Positions 8,712 to 18,054 are shown, counted from the first letter of the stretch. The stretch: 64,000 nucleotides of DNA from JBPYCR01 sp051846935 (GCF_051846935.1 NZ_JBPYCS010000006.1:62001-126000); one strand, 5' to 3'. A program made the numbers and translations. Notes: generated by a model not told the origin, from the letters alone.

Positions 8712-9948
8712 GAGCCTTCACCTCAATTACTTTACTTCTCCACTGTCTTTCTGTAACAATAAAAACATCGATTTTTTTGCTACGAAGTGTCGATATTAGC
8801 TCTTTTTCTTTATCGGATCGGTTCATTTTGAAGTCAATATAAACAAGTACTGTTGGATAATCCTGTTTACTTAGTCGCACCACTTGTTCTGTAAAGCGAT
8901 TTTCCAAGTATGTCGTAATGATAATTAATTCAGATGTTTGATTGTTCTGTAAGTGTGTTGTATTCAAAGAAAGCGAGTGTAGTCGTTCAGTTGGCTGTAA
9001 GGCCGTCAAATGATGCACGACCTTTGTTTGTTCACTCCCTGATTTAGATAATTGAAATGATGTTATTTTTTTACCAACTGTCGTGAATGTTACGTGATCA
9101 TTTTGCCACTTCCTGTTAGCCGTCCACGCAAAGGCTATTTCAATGGCTGCCTCAAACGCATTCAAGTTCATGTTTTTACTGGAAGTAGCATCCAACATAA
9201 TTTGCGTACTTTTTTTGCCTTCCCGCTCAAGCTCTCGAGTCATTAATTTATTATTGCGTGCCGTTTGCTTCCAATCAACTAAAGAAAGACTGTCGCCGGG
9301 GAGATATTCTCTACTGCTCATTGCAATATTCGATTGGTTGAACGCAAATATAGAGTGTGCAGCCGCTTTTTCCTGTTTCTTACTTCCCCTTTCCCAACGA
9401 ACTACTCGTTTTCGTGGATAACATGCAAAAACGTGATCCTCTAAAAAAATATGCTCTTTTTTAAATAAGCCAAATAAATCGCCAACTTGGATACGAATTG
9501 CTTTTAAATGATGATCCCCTCGTGGAATTGCCTCTATGTAATACGTGTGAGCTATATTGTTGCGAAACCATGGAAATAATAGTTGTCTTTCTGTTGCTGT
9601 TTCAACTTTCTGTACTCGTTCTCTTTTGTTTAGACCAGTTCTTAGCTCTTTTGGTAATAGATCCTCGACTACGCAATACGCCAGTGGGAATGGTATGTTA
9701 CGGCGGATGCGTATTGTCACCGCTATACGATCGCCTGCTTGAACAACCGAGCGAGATAGCTCCCGTGACACACCCCATTTTGCTAGCGGATAAAAATATA
9801 GGCCGACAAGATAAATGCCTATTGGTAGAAAGCTAAAGAACAAAAACCAGCTAACGAATCCCCCTTGAAACATAGCGTACGCAAACAAGATAATAAAAAG
9901 GAAACCGATACAAAGAAACCGGATAAACGCTCCGTACTTCTCTTTCAT
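8704..9948 (-). CDS. yeaD: DUF58 domain protein (YeaD)
   Basis: A 414-residue protein with two N-terminal membrane helices (about 9-50) and the DUF58 signature YLPGDSLSLVDWKQTARNN at about 215-233, followed by a von Willebrand A-like fold (IMLDATSSKNMNL). DUF58 proteins are thought to be clients or partners of MoxR AAA+ ATPases. Its start abuts the stop of the MoxR gene (shared base at 9948) and its end overlaps yebA, so the three are translationally coupled. Confidence 0.92.
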   Translation of the reverse strand: MKEKYGAFIRFLCIGFLFIILFAYAMFQGGFVSWFLFFSFLPIGIYLVGLYFYPLAKWGVSRELSRSVVQAGDRIAVTIRIRRNIPFPLAYCVVEDLLPKELRTGLNKRERVQKVETATERQLLFPWFRNNIAHTYYIEAIPRGDHHLKAIRIQVGDLFGLFKKEHIFLEDHVFACYPRKRVVRWERGSKKQEKAAAHSIFAFNQSNIAMSSREYLPGDSLSLVDWKQTARNNKLMTRELEREGKKSTQIMLDATSSKNMNLNAFEAAIEIAFAWTANRKWQNDHVTFTTVGKKITSFQLSKSGSEQTKVVHHLTALQPTERLHSLSLNTTHLQNNQTSELIIITTYLENRFTEQVVRLSKQDYPTVLVYIDFKMNRSDKEKELISTLRSKKIDVFIVTERQWRSKVIEVKARA

Positions 9949-10910
9949 TAAAAGGCTTCCTTTCGAATTGGAATTTCACTACTTTCTATAATGGTTGAGA
10001 TTACTTCTTCATTCGTTATTCCTTCGTAGTTACTTTCCGCTGTTAAACGAATTCTGTGTGCAAACACATACGGAGCTAAATACTTAACGTCATCTGGCAA
10101 AACATAGTCACGACCAGAAATATACGCATATGCTTTTGTTGCTTCCATTAATGCAATAGATCCTCTAGGGCTAACACCTAATGCAATATGGTCATGCTGG
10201 CGAGTTGCTGTTGCTAGTGTAATAATATAGCGCTTAACATTTTCTGCAATATACACTGTTTTTATATCTTCTTGAATTGTTAGCAATTCTTCCTTAGTTA
10301 ATACAGGAGAAAGACTCTGAAGCTTCTCTTCTCCTGAAGTTCCGTTTAAAAGCATCATTTCTTCCATAAATTCAGGATAGCCCATTTTTAATTTAAAGAG
10401 AAAGCGATCCAATTGCGCTTCTGGCAAGACGTATGTTCCATCATACTCAATTGGATTTTGGGTAGCCATTACAAAAAAAGGATGGTTTAAAGTCATTGTT
10501 GTCCCATCTACAGTAACACTGCGTTCTTCCATACCTTCTAATAAAGCAGATTGGGTTTTGGGAGACGTGCGGTTAATTTCATCAGCTAAAATAATGTTTC
10601 CAAAAATAGGCCCATTGCGAAACTCAAACTCCAATTTTTTCGGGTGAAAAATGGATACCCCAGTGACATCGGAGGGCAATAAATCTGGGGTAAACTGAAT
10701 CCTCTTAAAAGTACAATCAAGTGATTTTGCAAGCGCTCGTACGAGTATCGTTTTCCCCACTCCAGGGACATCCTCTAGCAAGACATGACCGCGCGCTAAT
10801 AGTGCTACTAGACTTAATGTAATAACCTCTTTTTTTCCAATAATTACGTGATTTATATTTTCAAGTACCTTTTTAATTTTTTCGCTATTCGAGTACGGCT
10901 GATTTTCCAT
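9948..10910 (-). CDS. yeaC: MoxR-family AAA+ ATPase (YeaC)
   Basis: A 320-residue AAA+ ATPase, chaperone-like. Walker A is VPGVGKT at 48-54, Walker B is IILADEINRT near 107-116, followed by SPKTQSALLEGMEE and the sensor-1 region VMATQNPIEYDGT; the lid domain contains VSPRGSIALMEATKAYA. MoxR proteins are proposed to remodel or mature partner proteins containing DUF58/VWA domains, here encoded next. The ATG follows a good AGGAGG and a sigma-A-like promoter at 10950-10979. First gene of the yeaC-yeaD-yebA operon. Confidence 0.95.
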   Translation of the reverse strand: MENQPYSNSEKIKKVLENINHVIIGKKEVITLSLVALLARGHVLLEDVPGVGKTILVRALAKSLDCTFKRIQFTPDLLPSDVTGVSIFHPKKLEFEFRNGPIFGNIILADEINRTSPKTQSALLEGMEERSVTVDGTTMTLNHPFFVMATQNPIEYDGTYVLPEAQLDRFLFKLKMGYPEFMEEMMLLNGTSGEEKLQSLSPVLTKEELLTIQEDIKTVYIAENVKRYIITLATATRQHDHIALGVSPRGSIALMEATKAYAYISGRDYVLPDDVKYLAPYVFAHRIRLTAESNYEGITNEEVISTIIESSEIPIRKEAF

Positions 10911-10949
10911 AATAACCTCCTACAATAACTTCCTAATGCTTCTATATTT

Positions 10950-10979
10950 ACTATACTAAAAGCATCCGCTATTATCCAA
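10950..10979 (-). promoter_or_regulatory. Sigma-A-like promoter of the yeaC operon
   Basis: On the minus strand TTGGAT (10979-10974) and TATAGT (10955-10950) are separated by 18 bases, about 40 bp before the yeaC start codon. Confidence 0.5.
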
Positions 10980-11391
10980 CCTCTATTTAAAAATAGATTA
11001 AGGCAAGATTTTAAATGGCTATTAAGAACTTAAAAAACACCCTTTAGTGTGGTGCTAGTAGTGATGATTAGGTTTTTTAAAAATTGGCATAGTCGTGAGA
11101 TTCGCAGCTATGCGATTGTATCGCTTTTTGCAGGGGATGGGATCGTGTTTTCGGATTAGCTAAAACACAGTCCGCTGCTTGTACTTTGGCATTCATTCGT
11201 ATGAATGCACTCAGCTTCTTTACATATATTAAAATTTGTCGTTGTTAACGAGATGTCAACTTTCATTCCTTCTCCGTCAAAATATAAAATTACGCTTCTC
11301 ACATTAAAGGGAAAAAGTTAATTTAGAGCATTTTTGCGTAACTTTTTTAAAAAAGGGTATAGAGTCTTCTAGATACATTTTTAAAAGGGAG
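10980..11391. other. Intergenic region between divergent yeaC and the YihY gene
   Basis: Mostly unstructured. A short hairpin-like stretch occurs near 11035-11065 (ACACCCTTTAGTGTGGTG), and 11085-11230 looks like decayed repeat sequence. No clear promoter for the rightward gene was found. Confidence 0.4.
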
Positions 11392-11399
11392 GCATCATT

Positions 11400-12257
11400 G
11401 TGCACGTACTATTCGATTACGCAAAAGCACTTAAAGCTGAATTTAAAAAGGATAATCTTACGATACTTGCAGCTGCGCAAGCCTATTATTACTTGCTCTC
11501 GGTTGTTCCGTTACTAATCGTTTGTTTTACGATCATTCCCTATTTAAACATGGATCCATCCAAAATTTTCTCTATAATAAATGAAATGCTGCCAAGTGGG
11601 CTTTCTACTATATTTTCAGAAAATATTGGAACCATTATCCAACCACGCGGCGGGTTACTAACATTTGGGATTATTGGTGCACTATGGGCCACTTCAAATG
11701 GTATTAATGCTTTTATTAAAGCAATTAATGAGGCATATGAAGTAGAGGAAGAAAGATCGTTTATTAAGGTTCGACTCCTTGCCATCGGTTTGACCGTTGG
11801 AATGATTGTAGCAATTATCGTATCTCTTTTATTGCCCGTACTAGGAAATGTCATTATCCATTTTGTGGAATCGTGGATTGGGATTAGTTCTGCAATGCTC
11901 GTATTCTTGCAAGTATTCAGATGGGTACTTAGTATTTTGGTAATTAGTTTAATTTTGCTCGGATTATATCATTTCGCACCTAACAAAAAAATCCCATTCA
12001 GCCATATAGTTCCTGGTGCATTCATTGCAAGCTCCCTATGGCTAATTATCTCATTCGTTTTTTCTTTTTATGTGAGCAATTTTGGCAATTACTCAGCAAC
12101 TTATGGAAGCATGGGCGGTATCATTATTTTAATGATCTGGTTTTATTTAACTGGATTAATCCTAATGATCGGTGCAGAAATTAATGTTATTTACCATCGA
12201 AATAAGCAAAGGGCAACCCCAGCCAAAGCGATAAATAAAACGAGCATAAACAAATAA
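11400..12257 (+). CDS. YihY/BrkB-family inner-membrane protein
   Basis: A 285-residue protein with about six membrane helices and the family's characteristic features: N-terminal NLTILAAAQAYYYLLSVVPLL, GIIGALWATSNGINAFIKAINEAYEV in the middle, and SATYGSMGGIIILMIWFYLTGLI near the C-terminus. Once annotated as ribonuclease BN, the family is now simply of unknown membrane function. The start is GTG at 11400, supported by GGGAGG seven bases upstream; no ATG lies near. It stands alone, divergent from yeaC. Confidence 0.9.
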   Translation: MHVLFDYAKALKAEFKKDNLTILAAAQAYYYLLSVVPLLIVCFTIIPYLNMDPSKIFSIINEMLPSGLSTIFSENIGTIIQPRGGLLTFGIIGALWATSNGINAFIKAINEAYEVEEERSFIKVRLLAIGLTVGMIVAIIVSLLLPVLGNVIIHFVESWIGISSAMLVFLQVFRWVLSILVISLILLGLYHFAPNKKIPFSHIVPGAFIASSLWLIISFVFSFYVSNFGNYSATYGSMGGIIILMIWFYLTGLILMIGAEINVIYHRNKQRATPAKAINKTSINK

Positions 12258-12419
12258 AAGTCGTGAAAACCATATCCAGGAGCTAAATCACTTGTCGATT
12301 CACTTAAGGGTACAGATACTTTACCAATTATAAGAATGGAATCATGCTTTATTTCAAGCGAAAACCTGTAGAACAAAATACTATATAAAGAAACACACGT
12401 CAATGCAAACTATACAGCA

Positions 12420-12660
12420 GATTGAGTCAAGTATTTGTGGGTGTTATTTTAAGAAGTTAAAAAACCGCTCTTTGTATTCGTTAATTTTAGTATTGATTCC
12501 TAGCGACCGCAGAGGAGGCTGAAGCCGTGCCCGCGGAAAGCATCCACCTGCAGTGAAAATCAACGGTGTTATTCATGTGTATATCGTTCGAAGTAAAATT
12601 GATCACATATTATCTAGTTAGATTCGTGCATCTGTTCCCCCACAAACATTTTACGCATAC
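12420..12660 (+). mobile_element. MITE-like element, copy 1 (241 bp, 9-bp target duplication)
   Basis: Non-coding element running from GATTGAGTCAAGTATTTG to TTTTACGCATAC. It is flanked by the perfect direct repeat TATACAGCA at 12411-12419 and 12661-12669. Almost identical sequence occurs at 42835-43082 and (inverted) 62618-62872. Compared with the longest copy it lacks an internal stretch containing TAGATATACACTACGCTTTC. It has no coding capacity, so it would need a transposase supplied elsewhere. Confidence 0.9.
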
Positions 12661-12695
12661 TATACAGCATTGACGTGTGTGCAATAATGACCACT

Positions 12696-12922
12696 ACTGA
12701 CTGGAACGAAAAGTCGTCGGACTCCTGCGAAAATGGCACAATTCCGAAGATCACTGTATCGACTCGAGTAGAGGAGCTACAGAAGCGGAGGCCGTGTACG
12801 CGGAAAGCCTGTCGGCTGTAGTGCAAGTCAGCGAAATCAGAGTACAAGCTTGTTTTCGTTCTACTTCATTAGTAGGTATTCCTCTACTTAAAACACATCA
12901 CCAACGTCATTTGACAAAGAGC
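12696..12922 (+). repeat. Dispersed repeat, long copy downstream of the amidase gene
   Basis: Begins at ACTGACTGGAACGAAAAGTC and ends near CGTCATTTGACAAAGAGCC. An inverted relative lies at 14757-14900, so the amidase gene is bracketed by the pair. This copy carries about 83 bp (roughly 12784-12867) missing from the other. Short ORFs across it are not credible genes. Confidence 0.8.
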
Positions 12923-13134
12923 CAACTTATGTCGGTACGGCACTTTCTATATGCGCGTGGCTCATTATACATCCTCGAGCTAAGGAGCTTGCAGAGAACG
13001 ACCGTTTCCTAGCATAATTCCCTATATGCCCAAAGCGAATCAGCACATTGTTCGTTTTTTTGGGTTGTGCCTTTGAATTATGCCCCAGTCCCGATCTTTC
13101 CTACAACTGCATTGCACGTAAGTATGGATTCAAT

Positions 13135-14631
13135 TTACAAAAAGTACGGATTTCCATCCATACCTACCCATAAATCCGTTTGCTCGAGCTCATAAGCGAG
13201 TTTCAGCAGCTGGTCTTCTCTTCCTTTTTGTGCAATTACTTGAACACCAATCGGCAACCCATTACCTGCAACATGAACTGGTAAACTCATTGCTGGCTGC
13301 CCGGTTAAGTTGGCAAGTTGCGTAAATGGTGTATATGTCAGACTCGGTAAAAACATGTCATAAATAAGTTGTTGCTGCGCTTCTTTACTCGCTTCTTGAA
13401 TGGAAGTTTTTAACTCCGCTTGCTTCTCCTTAGAGAAAGTGAGCTCACCTACACGTGGTGCTGTGAAGGCGGTGGCAGGAGTAATATAAAAATCGTATGT
13501 TTCATGTAGCTTTGCCATATGAGCTGCTGCAACATCCCAAGAGGATAAGCTTTCCGAAAACTCAACTGCCGATACGGAATTCCCAGCTACATTTAACATC
13601 CACGTTTCGACTTCTACATCGTCAGCCGTAAGCTTCCGACCAAGCCCACCTTCTAGCTGCTTAATCACTGTAGCCATTTCGCCGCTATTCATAATAAAAT
13701 AGTCCTTCATTAGCTGTATTCCATCAACACCATTGTCTTTTTCATCAACACTGTGCCCTTGATCTTCAAGCCATTTAACTGTTTTTTCAACCGTTTGCTT
13801 CGCATCTTCTGAAACTGGAGTACCTACTGGAGATTTAGTAGTAAAAGCAATGTTTAACGGTTTTGAAAATGGTTGCTTCATTATCTCTTTATAACTTCCT
13901 GTAAACATAGGAGCTTGAAAAGCCGCTTCTGGTTGATTCACTTGTAAAACGTCAAGCATTGCGGCACTATCTCTTACCGTCCTACTTAACACAAAATCAA
14001 TTGCTGCACCTTGCCATGCTCGTCCCGCACCTGGCCCTACAGGTGTTCGTCCCCGTGTTGGTTTTAATCCGAATAAGCTCGTAAACGATGCTGGTATTCG
14101 AATTGACCCTCCCCCATCACTTGCACCTGCTAATGGCACTACTCCTGCAGCAATCATTGCTGCCGATCCACCACTTGATCCACCAGGGGAAAACTCCTTG
14201 TTCCATGGGTTACGTGCAGCACCATGCAATTGAGGTTCTGTAATGTTTTTTAATGCAAATTCAGGTGTACTCGAATGCCCCATAAACAAAAAACCTGCTT
14301 CTCGAAACTTTTTCGTAAAATGAGCATCCTGTTCGGCAACAATCTGTTTAAGTAATTTCGCCCCGCCTGTAAGCCGCTCTCCAGCTATTGCCTGGGAAAT
14401 ATCCTTCATTAAAACAGGCACCCCCGTAAATGGCCCCCGTCCATACTTCCCATGCTTTGCTTCTTTCATCACCTTTTCTTTTCGATGATGTGCAATTCCA
14501 TTCAAATCTTTATTTACATTTTCTAATTGCTCAAAGCTAGCCTGCAATAACTCAGCCGGAGTTATTTCTTTTTTGGCGATCAATGCTGCCATTTCTGTAG
14601 CATCTAAATTGACATATTCATGTACGTTCAT
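13135..14631 (-). CDS. Amidase (amidase-signature family)
   Basis: A 498-residue serine amidase that should hydrolyse amide bonds of small molecules; exact substrate unknown. The Ser-cisSer-Lys triad regions are visible: Lys in GVPVLMKDISQA, and the glycine/serine-rich GGSSGGSAAMIAAGVVPLAG followed by SDGGGSIRIPASF. The open frame extends 46 codons further upstream with a hydrophobic stretch, but ATG 14631 (MNVHEYV) has AAAAGGGG at proper distance and matches where the family's conserved sequence begins, so I take that start. The gene is flanked by inverted repeats and next to an ISL3 remnant, suggesting acquisition or movement as a unit. Confidence 0.9.
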   Translation of the reverse strand: MNVHEYVNLDATEMAALIAKKEITPAELLQASFEQLENVNKDLNGIAHHRKEKVMKEAKHGKYGRGPFTGVPVLMKDISQAIAGERLTGGAKLLKQIVAEQDAHFTKKFREAGFLFMGHSSTPEFALKNITEPQLHGAARNPWNKEFSPGGSSGGSAAMIAAGVVPLAGASDGGGSIRIPASFTSLFGLKPTRGRTPVGPGAGRAWQGAAIDFVLSRTVRDSAAMLDVLQVNQPEAAFQAPMFTGSYKEIMKQPFSKPLNIAFTTKSPVGTPVSEDAKQTVEKTVKWLEDQGHSVDEKDNGVDGIQLMKDYFIMNSGEMATVIKQLEGGLGRKLTADDVEVETWMLNVAGNSVSAVEFSESLSSWDVAAAHMAKLHETYDFYITPATAFTAPRVGELTFSKEKQAELKTSIQEASKEAQQQLIYDMFLPSLTYTPFTQLANLTGQPAMSLPVHVAGNGLPIGVQVIAQKGREDQLLKLAYELEQTDLWVGMDGNPYFL

Positions 14632-14756
14632 AAATACAATCCCCTTTTCATTATTGAATAAAAATAGACTTCCATTTAAGTGTAACGCTCCTAGTCGTGC
14701 AATCCCAACGTATACAGCTATTACTATAAGTGTACAGCACATTACACGTAAAAACC

Positions 14757-14900
14757 GGTTCTTTGTCAAACGACGTTAGTGATGTATTTTAAGTCGAGGA
14801 ATACCTACTAAATCTGTAGCTCCTCTACCCGAGTTGCTACAGTGATCTTCGGAATTGTGCTATTACCGCAGGAGTCCGTCGACTTTCGTTTCAGTCAGCT
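14757..14900 (-). repeat. Dispersed repeat, short inverted copy upstream of the amidase gene
   Basis: The reverse complement matches 12696-12922 from ACTGAAACGAAAGTC through GACTCCTGCG, CACAATTCCGAAGATCACTG and TAGAGGAGCTACAGA, skips about 83 bp, then matches again from TTAGTAGGTATTCCTC to TTTGACAAAGA. It lies about 126 bp upstream of the amidase start. Confidence 0.8.
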
Positions 14901-14930
14901 TAAAGATATGTTTTGTATTGTATTTTGTTT

Positions 14931-15137
14931 CTACAGGGTTTCGCTTGGAATAAAGCATGATTCGATTCTATAATTCAAGAAACTTCTGCATCCATAAGCG
15001 AATCTATTAAGTACTTTAATTTTGTTGTTGAGCCCTTCATTTCGCCCATTGTTATACGAATAAATGAAGCTATTCTTATGGAAGATCGTATTGTCTGCAT
15101 TTTTTAATTCCACTATTTTCGCACTATGTAGGGGCAT
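14931..15137 (-). pseudogene. Transposase C-terminal fragment (ISL3 family)
   Basis: About 68 residues remain, containing the conserved end region FIYSYNNGRNEGLNNKIK and VLNRFAYGCRSFLNYR typical of ISL3-family (IS204/IS1001/IS1165) transposases. The catalytic core and N-terminus are missing, so it is a dead remnant. It lies next to the inverted-repeat unit that carries the amidase. Confidence 0.75.
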
Positions 15138-15271
15138 AGTTTACTTTCCATCGACATATTTATAGGCCTTTACTTTGTGCGTTCCATCATTTACACAACT
15201 TCCTTCACATTTTTTCCTACCAAAAAAAGTATTGTGATTTTTCTTCACCAACGTCCTTTATTCTACAACCT
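15138..15271. other. Spacer between ISL3 remnant and ABC operon terminator
   Basis: No gene or repeat recognised between the transposase fragment and the hairpin at 15272-15310. Confidence 0.3.
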
Positions 15272-15310
15272 AAAAACCGCACGAAGATGACTACTTCTCT
15301 CGTGCGGTTT
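15272..15310 (-). terminator. Rho-independent terminator of amino-acid ABC operon 1
   Basis: AAACCGCACGA and TCGTGCGGTTT form an 11-bp stem with a 15-nt loop; on the minus strand it is followed by a T-run (GGTTTTTA). It lies about 160 bp after the ATPase gene. Confidence 0.85.
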
Positions 15311-15466
15311 CATTTCTATTCACTTTAGGAATTAAACGGTTTATAATAAGCTTCCATTTTCCACTCAAAAGATGTTTCTTACCTGCGAGCAGCAGATAAG
15401 TGCGTTTTTTATAATTATTTATAGAGATCAACACATTGCTTCGTTTATTCGTTTAGTAATCGATGC

Positions 15467-16189
15467 TTATAATATTTTACCTAAAAATGATTTCAAGCGC
15501 TCGCTTTTCGGATTACTAAACAATTCATTTGGTTCACCCTCTTCACGAATTACACCTTCATCTATAAATATGACACGGTCGCCAACCTCACGCGCAAATC
15601 CCATTTCATGTGTCACAACAACCATTGTCATTCCTTCTTGTGCTAGTTCTTTCATGACACTTAATACTTCTCCGACCAATTCTGGGTCAAGTGCAGATGT
15701 TGGCTCATCGAATAACATCACCTTTGGATTCATCGCTAGCGCGCGCGAAATGGCTACACGCTGCTTTTGACCCCCGGATAAGCTTCCTGGATAGGCATTC
15801 ACCTTATCCGCTAAGCCAACTTTTTCAAGTAAGCTTTTCGCCGTCTTTTCCGCTTCTGCTCTTGAAACTTTCTTCACTTTCATTGGTCCAAGAACAACAT
15901 TATCTAAAACAGTCATATGCGGAAATAAATTAAAGTGCTGGAATACCATACCAACCTGGCTTCGCAGCTCATTAATATTTGTTTTTGGATCCGTTAAATC
16001 TACCCCATCAATTTCGATACTCCCAGAAGTAACATCTTCAAGTAAATTTAAACAACGTAAAAACGTACTTTTTCCAGACCCGGAAGCACCGATAACACAA
16101 ACAACTTCCTTTTCGTTAATTGTATTTGTTATTCCTTTTAATACTTCATTCTCACCGAACGATTTGTGTAAATCTGTTACCTTAATCAC
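15467..16189 (-). CDS. Polar amino-acid ABC transporter ATPase (GlnQ type), operon 1
   Basis: A 240-residue cytoplasmic ATPase that powers amino-acid import. Walker A GASGSGKST (about 33-41), Q-loop FQHFNLFPH, signature LSGGQKQR (about 138-145), Walker B VMLFDEPTSALD and H-loop THEMGFAREV are all intact. The start codon overlaps the permease stop by one base at 16189, so translation is coupled. A second, similar but distinct transporter is encoded at 31.2-33.6 kb. Confidence 0.95.
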   Translation of the reverse strand: MIKVTDLHKSFGENEVLKGITNTINEKEVVCVIGASGSGKSTFLRCLNLLEDVTSGSIEIDGVDLTDPKTNINELRSQVGMVFQHFNLFPHMTVLDNVVLGPMKVKKVSRAEAEKTAKSLLEKVGLADKVNAYPGSLSGGQKQRVAISRALAMNPKVMLFDEPTSALDPELVGEVLSVMKELAQEGMTMVVVTHEMGFAREVGDRVIFIDEGVIREEGEPNELFSNPKSERLKSFLGKIL

Positions 16190-16830
16190 TAAACATCCAA
16201 CCTCCGTTCAACTCTACGTAAAATTAACATGGATGGAATGGTAATGGCCAAGTAAAAAACACCTACCATTAAGTATGGTTCAAAATAGATGAATGTGGAA
16301 GATGCATAATACTTACCTTGATATAATAGCTCGTTCACAGCAATAGCTGAGAATAAGGAAGTATCTTTCAAACTAATGATGAATTGATTTCCTAAAGGAG
16401 GGATCATTCGCTTAAAAGCTTGAGGCCAAATAATGTAACGCATCGTTTGTGCAGCATTTAAACCAATTGAACGACCTGCTTCCGTCTGTCCTTTATCAAT
16501 TGATTGAATACCACCCCGTACAATCTCGGCAATGTATGCGCCTGCATTTAGTGCAATAGCAATAATTGATGCTGTAATTTTATCCAAATTAATACCAATT
16601 AAATCAGCCAACCCGAAGTATATAAATAGTATTTGTACAAGAATTGGCGTTCCTCTTATAATTTCAACGTAAACGGTAGATAACCCAAAAATAAACTTGT
16701 TTTTGGATAATCGCCCCATACCGGTAAATGCACCGATAACAAACCCAATTGCAACACCTACTATTGTAATAATAAATGTTAGTTGTATCCCTTTCCATAA
16801 ATAGGGGAGTACGCCGATAATATGATCCAT
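16189..16830 (-). CDS. Polar amino-acid ABC transporter permease (GlnP type), operon 1
   Basis: A 213-residue membrane protein with about five helices and the HisM/GlnP-type coupling motif around EAGRSIGLNAAQTMRYIIWPQA (about 136-157). It forms the membrane channel with the ATPase encoded next. It is separated from the binding-protein gene by 92 bp containing a strong stem-loop, which likely lowers its expression relative to the binding protein. Confidence 0.95.
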   Translation of the reverse strand: MDHIIGVLPYLWKGIQLTFIITIVGVAIGFVIGAFTGMGRLSKNKFIFGLSTVYVEIIRGTPILVQILFIYFGLADLIGINLDKITASIIAIALNAGAYIAEIVRGGIQSIDKGQTEAGRSIGLNAAQTMRYIIWPQAFKRMIPPLGNQFIISLKDTSLFSAIAVNELLYQGKYYASSTFIYFEPYLMVGVFYLAITIPSMLILRRVERRLDV

Positions 16831-16862
16831 AAATGACTCACCTCATACATATATTAAGATAG

Positions 16863-16890
16863 AAAAGCGTGACACGAGGATCACGCTTTT
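16863..16890 (-). terminator. Stem-loop between binding-protein and permease genes (attenuator)
   Basis: AAAAGCGTGA and TCACGCTTTT form a perfect 10-bp stem with an 8-nt loop, ending in four T on the minus strand. Within an operon such a partial terminator also protects the upstream mRNA, giving excess binding protein. Confidence 0.75.
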
Positions 16891-16922
16891 GCTATATAAT
16901 GCTTTTCAATTTAGAGTGCTTA

Positions 16923-17780
16923 TTATGTGCCCTCTGGACGATCACCAAACCATTTTTCATAAATGTCATCGTACGTTCCATTTTCTTTAAGGGTAGTTAA
17001 AGCCTCATCGATTTTGTCGCGAATTTCAGAGCCTTTCGGGAACCCTATACCGTAATCTTCACCAGTTAACTTCTCTCCAACTGTAATGAGTTTACCGCCA
17101 GCTTCTTTTTCAGAATAGTACTGAACGTTTGGCAAATCATATAAAACGGCATCTGCTCGTCCTGCTAAAACGTTTTGATACGCTTCTACAATTTCAGGAA
17201 ATGCTTCTGGTTTTGCATCGGTATTTTCTTTTAAGTATTCTTCACTTGTGGAACCTACACGAGTTGCGACTACTTTACCATCAACATCATCTATCGACTT
17301 AATTTCATCTACATTCTCTTCATTTACAGCAAGAATCAACCCTGCCTCATAGTATGGCTGCGTGAAATCGATACTCTCTTTTCTTTCTTCAGTAATCGTC
17401 ATTCCCGCAATCCCAATATCAAACTTGCCAGACCCTAGCCCAGCAACAATACCCGAGAATTCCAAAGTTTCAATTTCAATTTCAATTCCTGCTTCTTCTG
17501 CAAGTGCAGTAATTAAATCAATGTCAAATCCAACTAACTCACCGGACTCTTCATCCAGGTATTCAAACGGAACGTAGGCATTATCAGTTGCAACCGTATA
17601 TACCTCTTTGTCACCGCTTTCATCTGTGCCATCAGTAGATTCAGTATCGTCAGCAGCCTCTTCTGTTTCATCGTTTGCATTGTCCGCTTCTTCCGTATCA
17701 CCATCATCTGATGATCCGCATGCTGCTACAAACAGTAGTAGCAATCCTAGCAGAAAAGTAATAATGAGTTTCTTATTCAT
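16923..17780 (-). CDS. Amino-acid ABC transporter substrate-binding lipoprotein, operon 1
   Basis: A 285-residue family 3 extracellular solute-binding protein. The signal peptide ends in the lipobox VAAC with lipid-modified C21. Residues 23-58 form a very acidic Asp/Glu/Thr linker, as seen in halotolerant bacteria. The binding domain shows VGFDIDLITALAEEAG and FDIGIAGMTITEERKESIDF, typical of polar amino-acid binders. First gene of the operon, with GGGGG before its ATG. The ligand (glutamine, glutamate, cystine or other) cannot be read from sequence alone. Confidence 0.93.
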   Translation of the reverse strand: MNKKLIITFLLGLLLLFVAACGSSDDGDTEEADNANDETEEAADDTESTDGTDESGDKEVYTVATDNAYVPFEYLDEESGELVGFDIDLITALAEEAGIEIEIETLEFSGIVAGLGSGKFDIGIAGMTITEERKESIDFTQPYYEAGLILAVNEENVDEIKSIDDVDGKVVATRVGSTSEEYLKENTDAKPEAFPEIVEAYQNVLAGRADAVLYDLPNVQYYSEKEAGGKLITVGEKLTGEDYGIGFPKGSEIRDKIDEALTTLKENGTYDDIYEKWFGDRPEGT

Positions 17781-17812
17781 GATTTACCCCCTAAAAATAT
17801 TTGTGATATACG

Positions 17813-17822
17813 ATTATACCAT
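17813..17822 (-). promoter_or_regulatory. Extended -10 promoter of ABC operon 1
   Basis: On the minus strand TGGTATAAT gives an extended -10 (TGnTATAAT) about 33 bp before the start codon; the -35 region is only a T-rich stretch. Confidence 0.45.
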
Positions 17823-18054
17823 AAATAGAATTAAAAAAAAGAATATTTACATAAAAAACTATTATTAATAGATTACAACTATTTACAGAAAGCTAGTTCC
17901 TAAGCATTATTAAACCGTATATATAAATAATAATTTCTTTTTACATAATCCTTATTACCCACCCAATCCTTCCTTATAAAATCTGCCACATGAAAGAAGG
18001 ATTTTTTCTCTTTTTGTTTAATAGAGTACATAACAATGAAAAGGAGTGAAGCAC

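Noticed and set aside
12191..12403. 70-codon minus frame after the YihY gene
   Set aside because: Overlaps the 3' end of the YihY gene on the other strand and lacks a ribosome site.
12614..13012. Open frames 12614-12847 (minus) and 12794-13012 (plus)
   Set aside because: They lie across the MITE boundary and the dispersed repeat, have no ribosome sites and no family features.
14632..14769. N-terminal 46-codon extension of the amidase with a hydrophobic stretch
   Set aside because: A good ribosome site and the start of family similarity are at ATG 14631; the extension partly enters the repeat.
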